NCBI GenBank assembly: GCA_016125555.1
Contig: WGLN01000004.1
Coordinates: forward strand, 124,001 to 188,000
DNA length: 64,000 bases
DNA from: Porphyrobacter sp.
GTDB taxonomy: Bacteria; Pseudomonadota; Alphaproteobacteria; Sphingomonadales; Sphingomonadaceae
Direction of reading: 5' to 3'
This document shows positions 36,738 through 45,726 of the stretch, in pieces. Below the pieces are notes generated by a model, which was not told the DNA's origin, did no database searches, and saw only the letters and a program-made list of their open reading frames with translations. Each line of letters opens with the position of its first letter. Position 1 is the stretch's first letter. The position numbers and the translations under genes are program-made.

Positions 36738-37517
36738 ATGACCATCGCCAGCCTGCTCGCACCCGTCACCGGCCAGTCCGGCCCTGCCCGCCTCGCGCAT
36801 GCCGCCGACTGGATGCAGGGCCGCACGCTCTACGGCGGCGCCTCGGCGCTGGTCGCCTACACCATGGCGGTGCGCGCCTTCCCGGGGCTGCCGCCGCTGC
36901 GCGCGGGGCAAATCGCCTTCGTGGCGCCGGTCGGCGAGGAGATCGCCCTGCGGGCCGAGATCGTCCGGCAGGGGCGCAACGTCACCCAGGTGCGGAGCGA
37001 GATCCTCAGCGAGGGCAGGACCGCACTCAGCGCCTTCTGGCTGTTCGGCGAGGGGCGCGAGGCCAATGCGCTCGCTCCCGCCGCCGGCCCCGAGAACTGG
37101 CCCGGCGCTCCCGAGGACAACGACATCGTCACCCACCAGTTCGCGCCGAGCTTCGTCGCGAAGAATTTCGAGCTGCGCTACGGCCAGTGCAGGGGCGCAG
37201 AGCACGGCGCGACCGTGCGCCGCTGGGCGCGGCTGACCGAGGTGCATGATCTCGATCCCGTCTCCAAGCTGGTGCTGATGGGCGACGTGATGCCGCCCGG
37301 CGCGATGCGCGCGATGCAGCGGCAGGGTCCGATCAGCTCGATCAACTGGTCGTTCAACGTGCTCGATCCGGAGAGCCGGTCACGCGATGGCTGGTATCTC
37401 GCCGAGAACGCCAGCCAGCACGCCGACGCGGGCTATTCCTCCGAACGGCTGCGGCTGTGGGATGCCGAGGGGCGGCAGGTGCTCGACGGGATCCAGTGCG
37501 TCGCCGTGTTCGGGTGA
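36738..37517 (+). CDS. Acyl-CoA thioesterase-like double hot-dog protein
   Basis: A 259-residue protein of the 4HBT_3/TesB-like thioesterase group. The first hot-dog half has WMQGRTLYGGASALVAYTMA and FVAPVGEEIAL. The second has SSINWSFNVLDPE, WYLAENASQHADAGYSSERL and the final GIQCVAVFG. Such proteins hydrolyse medium or long acyl-CoAs. ATG 36738 is the first good start after the tRNA pair. The gene converges with the antiporter gene with a gap of 4 bases. Confidence 0.83.
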   Translation: MTIASLLAPVTGQSGPARLAHAADWMQGRTLYGGASALVAYTMAVRAFPGLPPLRAGQIAFVAPVGEEIALRAEIVRQGRNVTQVRSEILSEGRTALSAFWLFGEGREANALAPAAGPENWPGAPEDNDIVTHQFAPSFVAKNFELRYGQCRGAEHGATVRRWARLTEVHDLDPVSKLVLMGDVMPPGAMRAMQRQGPISSINWSFNVLDPESRSRDGWYLAENASQHADAGYSSERLRLWDAEGRQVLDGIQCVAVFG

Positions 37518-37521
37518 CGCG

Positions 37522-38754
37522 CTAGCGATCCGCGGCGGCGGTCGTCCGGTGCCGGCGGGTAAGCGGCGTGCCCGAGATCCCGAAGATCAGCATCGACAGC
37601 GCCAGCACGAGCGTAACGATGCCCCATAGCGCGTGCGGGGCCTCGTGCTTGAGCGCGACCGCGCTGTAGAACAGCGCCGCCACCCCCACCGGCCCGAACC
37701 ATCCGGCGAAGGCAGCCTCCCTACGATCTGCGTAGGGCCGCCCCAGCGCCTGAAGCACCAGCCACGCCGGCAGGCGTCGCAGGAACACGATCGCGAGCGC
37801 CGCCAGCAGCAGCGGCCAGCCACCCGCGATCCAGGTTACAAAAGGCGCGACGATGCCGAACAGGATGAACACCGGCAGGGTGAAGGAGCGGTCGACCGCG
37901 TCCTGGAAATGCTCGTGCGCACGCACGTGATCGTCGGTCATGTCGCGGTTGAGGACGATTCCCGCCACGAACACCGCGAGAACCCCGTCCGCGCCCATCA
38001 GCCCGACTGCGCCCAGCGCGAACAGCGCAAGCGCGGTGGTGGTCGCGGTGAGCGTCTTGGGCTGCAGTCCGCCGTGCCGGTCGAGGAAGCGGAACAGCCA
38101 GCCCGTCACCCAGCCGAGCGCGCCGCCCACGAGCACCGCCCCGCCGACCTCCCAGAAGAGGCTCTCGAGCGAGCGCTGCAGCGCCTCGCCGGGCGTCTTC
38201 ATCAGTGCCAGAGGAATCATCACCAGCGGCAAGGCCAGCCCGTCGTTGATCCCGCTCTCGGCGGTTATCAGGTTGCGGGTCGCGGGCGGCACGCATTCCT
38301 CGGCGAGCCGGCCCGAGACGATGCTGCGCGCCAGCACCGGGTCGGTCGGGGCGAGAATCGCGCCCACCAGCAGCGCCAGCAGCACGCCGATGTCGAGCGT
38401 GACCCACGCGATCCCCGCCGAGACGAGCCACATCGCCAGCGTGCCGGGACCAAGCACCAGCGCGAGCGCGCGCCAGTGCTTTTGCGCATAGCGGCGCGGC
38501 AGCGAGAGTGACGCGCTCATCACCGCCAGCGCGAGCGTGACCCGCGCGGTCTGCTCGACGAGCGCGAGGTCGGCCTCGCTGCCGAGCAGGTCGAGCCGCA
38601 TCCACCCCGCGCCGTGCGGCCCCACCGCGACGCCGACGGCGAAGGCCAGGAGCGCCTCGGAAATCCACAGCCGCTTCTGGATCGTGCCGCTGGCGAGCGT
38701 GAGCGCCAGCACCGCGCCCGCGGCAAGCGCCAGATAGAGGTTGAGCGTGTTCAC
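37522..38754 (-). CDS. Sodium/proton (CPA1-type) antiporter
   Basis: A 410-residue membrane protein with about 12 helices. NLITAESGINDGLALPLVMI holds the ion-binding Asp of the CPA1 family (ESGxNDG), preceded by ILAPTDPVLARSIV. The last helix is followed by a basic tail. It probably exchanges Na+ or K+ for protons across the inner membrane. Co-directional with the upstream crotonase gene but 142 bases away, so it may have its own promoter. Confidence 0.9.
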   Translation of the reverse strand: MNTLNLYLALAAGAVLALTLASGTIQKRLWISEALLAFAVGVAVGPHGAGWMRLDLLGSEADLALVEQTARVTLALAVMSASLSLPRRYAQKHWRALALVLGPGTLAMWLVSAGIAWVTLDIGVLLALLVGAILAPTDPVLARSIVSGRLAEECVPPATRNLITAESGINDGLALPLVMIPLALMKTPGEALQRSLESLFWEVGGAVLVGGALGWVTGWLFRFLDRHGGLQPKTLTATTTALALFALGAVGLMGADGVLAVFVAGIVLNRDMTDDHVRAHEHFQDAVDRSFTLPVFILFGIVAPFVTWIAGGWPLLLAALAIVFLRRLPAWLVLQALGRPYADRREAAFAGWFGPVGVAALFYSAVALKHEAPHALWGIVTLVLALSMLIFGISGTPLTRRHRTTAAADR

Positions 38755-38896
38755 GCCGCGCGGCGGCGCGGCAGCCGGGGAAACGCCATGGCCAGTCCTG
38801 TTCGGCGAATGGTTCGAGAGGTGCGCAACAGGACTGCGGCGGCGAATGTTCCATTCCCGCCTGGCGCGACATGCTCAGCGGAGGCTCAGGCGGGGC

Positions 38897-39712
38897 CTAG
38901 AGGTCCTCGAAATCGGGCCTGCGCTTCTCCATTTCCGCCATAACCGCCTCGACCTGGTTGCGGCTGCGCAGGATGGCGTGCTGCTCGATGCTTTCCTCGA
39001 GCAGGATCGCATCGGTCTCGCGCTCGTGCATCCCGGCCTGCAACCGCTTGGCGGCGCGGATTGCATGGGGGTTCTTGAGCGCGATCTGCCGGGCGAGCGC
39101 CAGCGCACGTTCGCGTGGTGCTTCGTCCACATGCGTCGCCAGCCCGAGCGACACCGCCTCGGCGCCGGAGAATTCGCGGTTGGTGTAGATGAGCTCGCGC
39201 AGCACGTCGTCGCGCACGAGGCCGCGCCACAGCGCATAGCCGCCCATGTCGGGGACGAGGCCCCACTTCATCTCCATGATTGCCATGCGCGTTTCGGGGT
39301 GGACGATGCGGATGTCCGCGCCGCTGGCGATCTGCAGGCCGCCGCCGAAGCACACCCCGTGAACCGCCGCGATGACCGGGACGGGAAGCTTTCTCCACTG
39401 CATCGCCACCTGCTGCGCGCGATTGGCGTTGCCATAGGTGCGCTCGGTCAGCGGGGGTTCGTCCTCCGGCGGGCGGCGCGAGAAGTTCGACAGGTCGAGC
39501 CCGGCGCAGAAGGCGCGCCCCTCGCCCGAGAGCACCACCGCGCGCAGGCCCCGGGTGCGCTGGAGCACGCTGCCAGCCTCGATGATCCGCGCGAACATTT
39601 CCGGATCGAGCGCATTCATCTTGTCGGCGCGGGTGAAGCGCACTTCGGCGACCCCGTCCTCGCTCATCTCGATGGCGACCCGCGCGTTCGCGGTCATGGC
39701 GGCGGATGGCAT
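38897..39712 (-). CDS. Crotonase/enoyl-CoA hydratase family protein
   Basis: A 271-residue crotonase. The oxyanion-hole segments are FCAGLDLSNF and GVCFGGGLQIASGADIRI, followed by PETRMAIMEMKWGLVPDMGG. In place of the two catalytic glutamates of enoyl-CoA hydratase the region reads MKWGLVPDM, so it may be an isomerase or act on a different acyl-CoA. Start ATG 39712 or MTANARVAI at 39697. Confidence 0.88.
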   Translation of the reverse strand: MPSAAMTANARVAIEMSEDGVAEVRFTRADKMNALDPEMFARIIEAGSVLQRTRGLRAVVLSGEGRAFCAGLDLSNFSRRPPEDEPPLTERTYGNANRAQQVAMQWRKLPVPVIAAVHGVCFGGGLQIASGADIRIVHPETRMAIMEMKWGLVPDMGGYALWRGLVRDDVLRELIYTNREFSGAEAVSLGLATHVDEAPRERALALARQIALKNPHAIRAAKRLQAGMHERETDAILLEESIEQHAILRSRNQVEAVMAEMEKRRPDFEDL

Positions 39713-39798
39713 GGTTCCCGGCTCCCTCGGTTGGCGGCGACAGCGCCGCAGGTTTGCCGCTTTGCGCGGGCCGAGTCCAGTGCCGCCGCGCGCGCCGC

Positions 39799-40194
39799 TT
39801 ACGCCTCCACGGTGCGGGCGAGGCGGAACTGGCCCGGCCCGGGCGGCGCGTCGAGATAGTAGCCGCCCTCGGGATGGCTGGCGAGCATCCGCGCAAGGCC
39901 GAAGGGTTCAAGCTTGGCGCGCAAGCGGGCAACCTGCACGGCGACACTGTCGGCCTGGCGCTCGAAGGATAGCCGCCACCCGTCCGCGAGCAACTGGCGG
40001 CGGGTGATGCGCTGGCCCGGCTGCGCGGCGAGCCGCCACAGCAGCGCGAACTCCCGCGGGCGAAGGCCCAGCCAGCGGTCCTCGACCCGCCCGTCGCGGT
40101 GGAACAGGTCGAGCGTCACGTCGCCCGCCTCGCGGAAACGCGGGATCAGCGTGTCTTCGTCGGGAAACAGGGCGTTGAAAGACATCGAGTTCAT
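39799..40194 (-). CDS. OmpR/PhoB-type winged-helix DNA-binding protein
   Basis: A 131-residue protein made almost entirely of one OmpR-type effector domain: LGLRPREFALLWRLAAQPGQR, LLADGW, DSVAVQVARLRAKLEP and the hairpin EGGYYLDAP. It has no receiver domain, so control is not by phosphorylation of this protein. ATG 40194 overlaps the stop of the JAB-domain gene upstream, so both are probably cotranscribed. Confidence 0.85.
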   Translation of the reverse strand: MNSMSFNALFPDEDTLIPRFREAGDVTLDLFHRDGRVEDRWLGLRPREFALLWRLAAQPGQRITRRQLLADGWRLSFERQADSVAVQVARLRAKLEPFGLARMLASHPEGGYYLDAPPGPGQFRLARTVEA

Positions 40195-40613
40195 AGCAGT
40201 CCCCCCGCGCGCATCGAATAGACCGCTTGCTCGGTGAAGATCAGGTGGTCGACGAGCGCAATGTCGAGCGCCCTCGCGACCTCCGCCAGTTTCCGGGTGG
40301 CGGCGATGTCGCAGCCGCTCGGGCGGCAATGGCCCGAGGGGTGATTATGCGCGAGGATCATGCCGCGTGCATCGACCCGCAGCGCCTCGCCGAACAGGGT
40401 TCGCATTCGCAGGGCGAGCGAGTTGATGTTGCCAAGGCCGAAGCTGGCGTCCCCCAACCCGCGGTTGCTCTCGTCGAGGAAGATCACCTGGCATCGTTCG
40501 CGGGCCGTGTCGGACGCAAGCACCACAGTGCGCAGATGGGCGAACAGCGCTTCGAGGCGCTGCTCGGGACGGGCGGCGATCGCCGGGCGAGGGGCAAGCG
40601 CACCGATCACCAT
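40191..40613 (-). CDS. RadC-like JAB/MPN domain protein
   Basis: A 140-residue protein holding only the metallo-peptidase-like JAB domain. The motif AHNHPSGHCRPSGCD supplies H89, H91 and D102, the zinc ligands of the MPN+ site. The helix-hairpin-helix half of full-length RadC is missing, so it is shorter than the family norm. Biological role unclear; not required for DNA repair in model bacteria. It shares an operon with the downstream winged-helix gene. Confidence 0.86.
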   Translation of the reverse strand: MVIGALAPRPAIAARPEQRLEALFAHLRTVVLASDTARERCQVIFLDESNRGLGDASFGLGNINSLALRMRTLFGEALRVDARGMILAHNHPSGHCRPSGCDIAATRKLAEVARALDIALVDHLIFTEQAVYSMRAGGLL

Positions 40614-40677
40614 GGCGGGCCGCGGCGCAGGAGAATGGGGGGCAGGCGCAACATCGTGCGATCTCCGGTCCAGAGGT

Positions 40678-41178
40678 TCAGGGCTGGAACAGCACGAGCC
40701 GATCGGATGGCAGACGCCATTCGCGATAGGGGCCGAAACGCCGCTCGCGCCTGATGTGGCGCACGAAGCCCGCGAAAATCAGCAGGAGCTGGCAGTATGA
40801 CGGGCCGATCGCGAGAATCACATAGGCGAAAGGCGACACCGCATCGCCCAGCTCGCGCACCCCGTGGGCTCCGAGCGCGACCAGCTGGAAACCCGCGACG
40901 GCAAGGGGATAGTTGCGATTGGCGTTGAGCGCGATTCCCACGAACAACACCGCGGCAACGACATCCAGCGCGATGTAAATCCAGGCATGGGGGCCGAACA
41001 CGAGGTTCCCGAGACCCAGCAGCCTCGCGACATAGAGCGGCGCCACCATGGTCAGGAGGTACACCCCGATCAACCAGCGTTCCGGAGCCGCACCGCGGCG
41101 CCATATCGCCAGCGCCAGAACGACACTGGCGATATGCTGCGCTTCGAGGCGGTACTCGTTGAACAGTTCCAGAAACAT
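40678..41178 (-). CDS. Small polytopic membrane protein
   Basis: A 166-residue protein with four to five predicted helices (for instance LIGVYLLTMVAPLYVARLLG and ALDVVAAVLFVGIALNANR) and a basic C-terminus (RHIRRERRFGPYREWRLP). No family was recognised. It lies between the JAB-domain gene and a small helical protein, all on the minus strand. Confidence 0.75.
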   Translation of the reverse strand: MFLELFNEYRLEAQHIASVVLALAIWRRGAAPERWLIGVYLLTMVAPLYVARLLGLGNLVFGPHAWIYIALDVVAAVLFVGIALNANRNYPLAVAGFQLVALGAHGVRELGDAVSPFAYVILAIGPSYCQLLLIFAGFVRHIRRERRFGPYREWRLPSDRLVLFQP

Positions 41179-41189
41179 GCGCCCGTCGA

Positions 41190-41537
41190 TCAGACCTCGA
41201 CGTTGGCAGTCGGAGCGGCGCTGCGCGAGGCGATCGCGGCCGGCGGAATGACGGTGTCGATGTCGGAATCGCCGCCGGCATGGACACGGGCGACCTTGCT
41301 GAGTTCGTCATGGACGCGCAGCAGGTGGGTCGACATCGCCAGCGCGTGGCCTTCCGCCTCGGTCAGGCGCACCAGCGCACGCTGGCCGGTGTGGACCTCC
41401 ACTTCCGGGTTCTGGCGCGCCGCGAGCATCGCCTGCTTCAGGCGGGCCATGGCGATGATGGCTTCATCGGCCACGCTTTCGGCCTCGCGGACGAGCTTCT
41501 TGAGGTTGTGTGCATCGGTGAGAATACGGTCGTTCAT
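41190..41537 (-). CDS. Small helical protein of unknown function
   Basis: A 115-residue soluble protein, largely helical with a likely coiled coil (LKKLVREAESVADEAIIAMARL), followed by an Ala/Thr-rich tail. No motif was recognised. It lies 24 bases downstream of the membrane-anchored HTH gene on the same strand and is probably cotranscribed, suggesting a regulatory partner. This is inference. Confidence 0.7.
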   Translation of the reverse strand: MNDRILTDAHNLKKLVREAESVADEAIIAMARLKQAMLAARQNPEVEVHTGQRALVRLTEAEGHALAMSTHLLRVHDELSKVARVHAGGDSDIDTVIPPAAIASRSAAPTANVEV

Positions 41538-41561
41538 CGCGTTACTCCGGCGTCCCGGTGC

Positions 41562-42173
41562 TCATCCGGGCGCTGCAGCCTGTTGCACGGAGACGGTCGC
41601 CTTGCCTTCCGCCGCCTCGCTCAGGGTTCGCGCCGCGGTGAAGGTCAGCACCACCGTGGCGAGAACGCCGGCAGCGATCCCCACGATCGCCCCGAGGCGG
41701 AGCAGGACGGCATTGTCGCCATCAAGCACTCCGGGGACCACCCGCGGCTCGCCCGGCCTGAGCCAGGGCGCCTGATCGATGAGCGGCATGGCGTCGCTCA
41801 TCACCAGGGTGCCGGGATCGTCCCGCCGCCACCGATCAGCCGGATCGCCGGGCCCGTTAATCTGAGTTTTTGTGTATGCAGCTTGGCTGTAGTGCTTGAG
41901 GGAATCTGTATACGGGAAGTCACCGGAGGCGTCGGGGCCAGGATTCTCAAGCGCTTCGTCTTCGTCAGGTGCGAGGGTCGCGCGGTAGTTCTCGACCAGT
42001 TCCCCGAGACTTCCCGCCTCGAAAATGTCCTTGAGCGCACGGATGTGCTGGTTGATGCGGGTTTCGGAAACGCCGAGTTCCTGCGCGATCACCTTGATGG
42101 GCACGCGCCGGTCGATACGCTCCAACACGGCTTGCTGCCTGTCGGTCAGCCGCCGTGCGGCTCCGGACGACAT
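41562..42173 (-). CDS. LuxR-type HTH regulator with C-terminal membrane anchor
   Basis: A 203-residue protein. The N-terminal half is a LuxR/GerE-like helix-turn-helix: LTDRQQAVLERIDRRVPIK, VIAQELGVSETRINQHIRAL. Near the C-terminus one hydrophobic helix (LRLGAIVGIAAGVLATVVL) predicts membrane attachment with the HTH domain in the cytoplasm. ATG 42173 is supported by AAGGAG six bases upstream. An unusual arrangement, since most LuxR proteins are soluble. Probably first gene of the cluster down to 39799. Confidence 0.82.
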   Translation of the reverse strand: MSSGAARRLTDRQQAVLERIDRRVPIKVIAQELGVSETRINQHIRALKDIFEAGSLGELVENYRATLAPDEDEALENPGPDASGDFPYTDSLKHYSQAAYTKTQINGPGDPADRWRRDDPGTLVMSDAMPLIDQAPWLRPGEPRVVPGVLDGDNAVLLRLGAIVGIAAGVLATVVLTFTAARTLSEAAEGKATVSVQQAAAPG

Positions 42174-42266
42174 GGGATTCTCCTTCAGTTGTGATCCCCG
42201 TTTAGCACGCAACCTAACCAAAACGGACCGCGATTGCACCGGATTCGGAGCAAACGCGGGTCCGGG

Positions 42267-43466
42267 TCACGCCGCAGAGCTGTTGACCCCGAGCGATTGC
42301 AGGTAGCGCTTGACGTTGCGCGCCGCCTGCCGGAGCCGCTGCTCGTTCTCGACCATGGCGATGCGCACATAGCCCTCGCCATTCTCGCCATAGCCGACGC
42401 CGGGCGCCACCGCGACCTGCGCCTGGGTGAGGAGCTGCTTGGAAAACTCGAGGCTGCCCATGCTCTTGAGCGCCGGGGGCAGCGGTGCCCAGGCGAACAT
42501 CGAGGCGGGCGGCGGGGGAATGTCCCAACCCGCGCGGCCGAAGGCCTCCACCATCACGTCGCGGCGCTTGTGATAGAGCTGGCGGTTCGATTCGACGATG
42601 TCCTGCGGCCCGTTCAGCGCCGCACAGGCCGCCGCCTGCACCGGGGTGAAGGCACCATAATCGAGATAGGACTTCACCCGGGTGAGCGCCGCAATCAGCT
42701 GGCGGTTGCCGACCGCAAATCCCATCCGCCAGCCGGCCATCGAATAGGTCTTGGACATGCTGGTGAACTCGACCGCGACTTCCTTCGCGCCCTCCACCTG
42801 CATGATCGAAGGGGTCGGCTTGCCGTCGTAGTAAAGCTCGGAATAGGCAAGGTCGCTGACCACCCAGACCTGGTTCTCCTTCGCCCACGCCACCAGTCTC
42901 TCGTAAAAGGCGAGATCGACCACCTCCGCAGTCGGGTTGGAGGGGTAGCTCACCACCAGCACGCTGGGCCGCGGGACGGTGAAGTTCATCGCGCGTTCGA
43001 GCGACAGCCAATATTCCTCGTCGGGCGTCGTCGGCACCGAACGGATCGTCGCGCCCGCGATGATGAAGCCGAAGGTGTGGATCGGGTAGGAGGGATTGGG
43101 CGCCAGCACCACGTCGCCCGGCGCGATGATCGCGGTGGCGAGGCTGGAAAGCCCCTCCTTCGAGCCCATCGTCACCACCACCTCACTCTCGGGATCGAGC
43201 TCGACACCGAAGCGGCGCGCGTAATAGCCCGCCTGGGCGCGGCGCAGGCCGGGAATGCCCTTCGACTGCGAATAGCCGTGCGCATCGGGCTTGGCCGCGA
43301 CCTCGCACAGCTTGTCGATGACGTGCTGCGGCGGAGGCTGATCGGGATTGCCCATCCCGAGGTCGATGATGTCCTGCCCACCGAGCCGGGCGGCATGCCG
43401 CATCGCATTGACCTCGGCGATCACATACGGGGGCATCCGCTTCATGCGGTAGAACTGGTCATTCAT
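42267..43466 (-). CDS. Class I/II aminotransferase, AlaC/LL-DAP aminotransferase-like
   Basis: A 399-residue PLP aminotransferase. The pyridoxal-phosphate Lys239 lies in FTSMSKTYSMAGWRMGFA. Other landmarks are YSQSKGIPGLRRA, MGSKEGLSSLATAI and NPSYPIHTFG. It resembles AlaC alanine transaminases and, more loosely, LL-diaminopimelate aminotransferase; the two cannot be separated on motif grounds. It makes or uses alanine, glutamate and pyruvate in the former case. It is divergent from phaC. Confidence 0.9.
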   Translation of the reverse strand: MNDQFYRMKRMPPYVIAEVNAMRHAARLGGQDIIDLGMGNPDQPPPQHVIDKLCEVAAKPDAHGYSQSKGIPGLRRAQAGYYARRFGVELDPESEVVVTMGSKEGLSSLATAIIAPGDVVLAPNPSYPIHTFGFIIAGATIRSVPTTPDEEYWLSLERAMNFTVPRPSVLVVSYPSNPTAEVVDLAFYERLVAWAKENQVWVVSDLAYSELYYDGKPTPSIMQVEGAKEVAVEFTSMSKTYSMAGWRMGFAVGNRQLIAALTRVKSYLDYGAFTPVQAAACAALNGPQDIVESNRQLYHKRRDVMVEAFGRAGWDIPPPPASMFAWAPLPPALKSMGSLEFSKQLLTQAQVAVAPGVGYGENGEGYVRIAMVENEQRLRQAARNVKRYLQSLGVNSSAA

Positions 43467-43641
43467 CGGTCAAACGCTTCCTGCTTCGCGCGCGATCCTG
43501 AGGGCGCCGGCGCGATTTCGCTACCCTAGGACATTAGCGCTTGCGGTGGAAAGGGGCGTTTTCGCCAGATTGCGGGTGGCGCGCTGCAGCGAGCCGCGCC
43601 ATGATGGGGCGCAAGGCTGGGTTCACGGGACGATTGGCGAG

Positions 43642-45576
43642 ATGGCTCACGGCAAGGACACGGACGACGCGGCGAGCGCGGCGATCGGCAGCTTCCTCGA
43701 CATGCAGGGCGAAGCGATGCGCGAACTGTTCGCCGGCATGGGCGGCGGCGCCGCGGCGATGACGCCCGAGGCATTGGGGGCGCTGATGCCCCAGGGGATG
43801 GATGCGGGCGAGCTCGGCGAATGGGCCAGTGCCGCCGCGCAGCTTCAGCAACTGTGGCTCGATTTCGCCGCGCACCAGGCGCACGAGGCTGCCGAGAGGG
43901 CAACGAAAGGGACCAATCCGCTCGATCCGGCGCAGTGGCTGGTGATCTCGCAGTCGATGCTCGGCCAGATGCCCAAGGGGCTGTTCGAGGCGCAGGCGCG
44001 GCTCACACAGGATTCGCTGCAATTGTGGCAGGGCGTCGCCCAGCAGTTCCTCGCCGGCGCGGCGACCGGCAGCGCCACCGCCCCGCCCGATCCCGCCGCC
44101 CTGCCGAAAAGCGACCGCCGCTTCGCCGATCCCGCGTGGCGCGAACACCCCGCCTTCCTGCTGCTGCACCAGACCTACCTGATGCTCGCCGAATATTTCC
44201 GCGGCGCGGTGAAGGGCATGGACGGGCTCGAGCCGGTCAAGCGCCAGCAACTCGAATTCGCGGTCAGCGCGCTCGCCGAGGCGATGAGCCCGGACAATTT
44301 CCTGCTCACCAACCCGGTGGTGATGAAGCGCACGGTGGAGACCCGCGGCGGCAATCTCGTGCGCGGGATGCAGCACCTCATCAACGACCTCAAACGCGGC
44401 CAGCTGACCCATACCGACCCGGAGGCGTTCAAGCTGGGCGAGAACCTCGCCGCCAGCCCCGGCAAGGTGGTGCACGAGACCCCGCTCTACCAGCTGATCC
44501 ACTACACCCCCTCGACCGAGACGCTGCTCGAGGTGCCGCTGGTGATCTTCCCGCCGTGGATCAACCGCTTCTACATTCTCGACCTGACCCCGAAGAAGAG
44601 CTTCATCAAGTGGGCGGTGGACCAGGGCATCTCGGTCTTCGTGGTGAGCTGGAAGAGCGCCGACGAGAGCCTGTCGGACGTGGTGTGGGACGATTACATC
44701 CGCGCCCAGATCGAGGCGATCGACCACGTCCGCACCCGGCTCGACGTCCCCCATGTTCACACCATCGGCTATTGCGTCGCGGGCACCACCCTCGCCGCGA
44801 CGCTGGCGGTGCTGGCCCGGCGGGGCGAGGCGGACAAGGTGAAGTCCGCGACCTTCTTCACCGCGCAGGTCGATTTCGAGAAGGGCGGCGACCTCAAGCA
44901 TTTCATCGACGACGGCCAGCTCGAGATGATCGGGCAATTGTCCCCGCAGGGCTATCTCGACGGGCGCTATCTCGCGGCGACCTTCAATGCGCTCAGGGGC
45001 AAGGACCTGATCTGGAACTACGTCGTCAACAATTACCTCTTGGGCGAGGATTACCCGGCCTTCGACCTGCTCCACTGGAACGGGGATGTCACCAACCTGC
45101 CGTCCAGGTGGCACAATGCCTACCTGCGCGACCTCTACCGCGACAACAAGCTGGTGGTGCCCGATGCGCTTTCCGCCGACGGCACGCCGATCGATCTCAC
45201 CCGCGTCACCACCCCGTCCTTCGTGCAGGCGGGGCGCGAGGATCACATCGCGCCGGCCGAGAGCGTGTGGCGCATCACCGAGCACTTCAAGGGGCCGCTC
45301 GAGTTCCTGCTGGCGGGCTCGGGCCACATCGCGGGCGTGGTCAACCCGCCGGCGGCGAACAAGTACCAGTACTGGCTGGGGGACAGCCACGCGCCGTCAC
45401 TGAAGGCCTTCGTCGAGAGCGCCGAGGAGCACCCGGGAAGCTGGTGGCCGCACTGGCTCGAATGGCTGCGCGGGCAGTCCGACGCACGGGTTTCGGCAAC
45501 CGGCAGGCGCGTGCCCGGCGGGCCGGGGGACACGGTGATCGAGGATGCGCCGGGGCGCTACGTCAAGACCCGCTGA
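43642..45576 (+). CDS. phaC: Class I poly(3-hydroxyalkanoate) synthase
   Basis: A 644-residue PHA synthase that polymerises 3-hydroxyacyl-CoA into storage granules. The lipase-like box GYCVAG gives the catalytic Cys378, with Asp534 in GREDHIAP and His562 in GSGHIAGVVNPP. Other marks are PPWINRFYILDL and VVSWKSADESL. ATG 43642 (MAHGKDTDD) is preferred; upstream in-frame codons lie in non-coding-looking sequence. About 150 bases downstream is the phasin gene on the same strand; it has its own promoter. Confidence 0.95.
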   Translation: MAHGKDTDDAASAAIGSFLDMQGEAMRELFAGMGGGAAAMTPEALGALMPQGMDAGELGEWASAAAQLQQLWLDFAAHQAHEAAERATKGTNPLDPAQWLVISQSMLGQMPKGLFEAQARLTQDSLQLWQGVAQQFLAGAATGSATAPPDPAALPKSDRRFADPAWREHPAFLLLHQTYLMLAEYFRGAVKGMDGLEPVKRQQLEFAVSALAEAMSPDNFLLTNPVVMKRTVETRGGNLVRGMQHLINDLKRGQLTHTDPEAFKLGENLAASPGKVVHETPLYQLIHYTPSTETLLEVPLVIFPPWINRFYILDLTPKKSFIKWAVDQGISVFVVSWKSADESLSDVVWDDYIRAQIEAIDHVRTRLDVPHVHTIGYCVAGTTLAATLAVLARRGEADKVKSATFFTAQVDFEKGGDLKHFIDDGQLEMIGQLSPQGYLDGRYLAATFNALRGKDLIWNYVVNNYLLGEDYPAFDLLHWNGDVTNLPSRWHNAYLRDLYRDNKLVVPDALSADGTPIDLTRVTTPSFVQAGREDHIAPAESVWRITEHFKGPLEFLLAGSGHIAGVVNPPAANKYQYWLGDSHAPSLKAFVESAEEHPGSWWPHWLEWLRGQSDARVSATGRRVPGGPGDTVIEDAPGRYVKTR

Positions 45577-45649
45577 GCCGCGGGTGTTTTGATCGGGTGC
45601 ATCCCGGGCCTGTCGACAAGTCGTTGATTTCATGCACTCTTGAAAATCA

Positions 45650-45666
45650 TTTTGCACTGCACAAAA
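45650..45666. promoter_or_regulatory. PhaR-like operator candidate
   Basis: TTTTGCACTGCACAAAA has the TGC-N3-GCA spacing of known PhaR sites (repressor that binds PHA) and near dyad symmetry. It ends four bases before the -35 element of the phasin promoter. Further TGC elements lie in and after the promoter (CAGCTGC, GTGCGGTGCA). A phaR gene is not in this window. Confidence 0.6.
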
Positions 45667-45670
45667 AGAC

Positions 45671-45698
45671 TTGACTTCGCAGCTGCACCCGCTATTTT
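45671..45698 (+). promoter_or_regulatory. Phasin gene promoter
   Basis: TTGACT (45671-45676), a 16-base spacer, then TATTTT (45693-45698), a good sigma70-type promoter. It starts 56 bases before the phasin ATG, leaving about 22 bases of leader; GCGAGG lies close before the start as Shine-Dalgarno. Confidence 0.75.
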
Positions 45699-45726
45699 GT
45701 GCGGTGCAACATGAAGCGAGGTCGTC

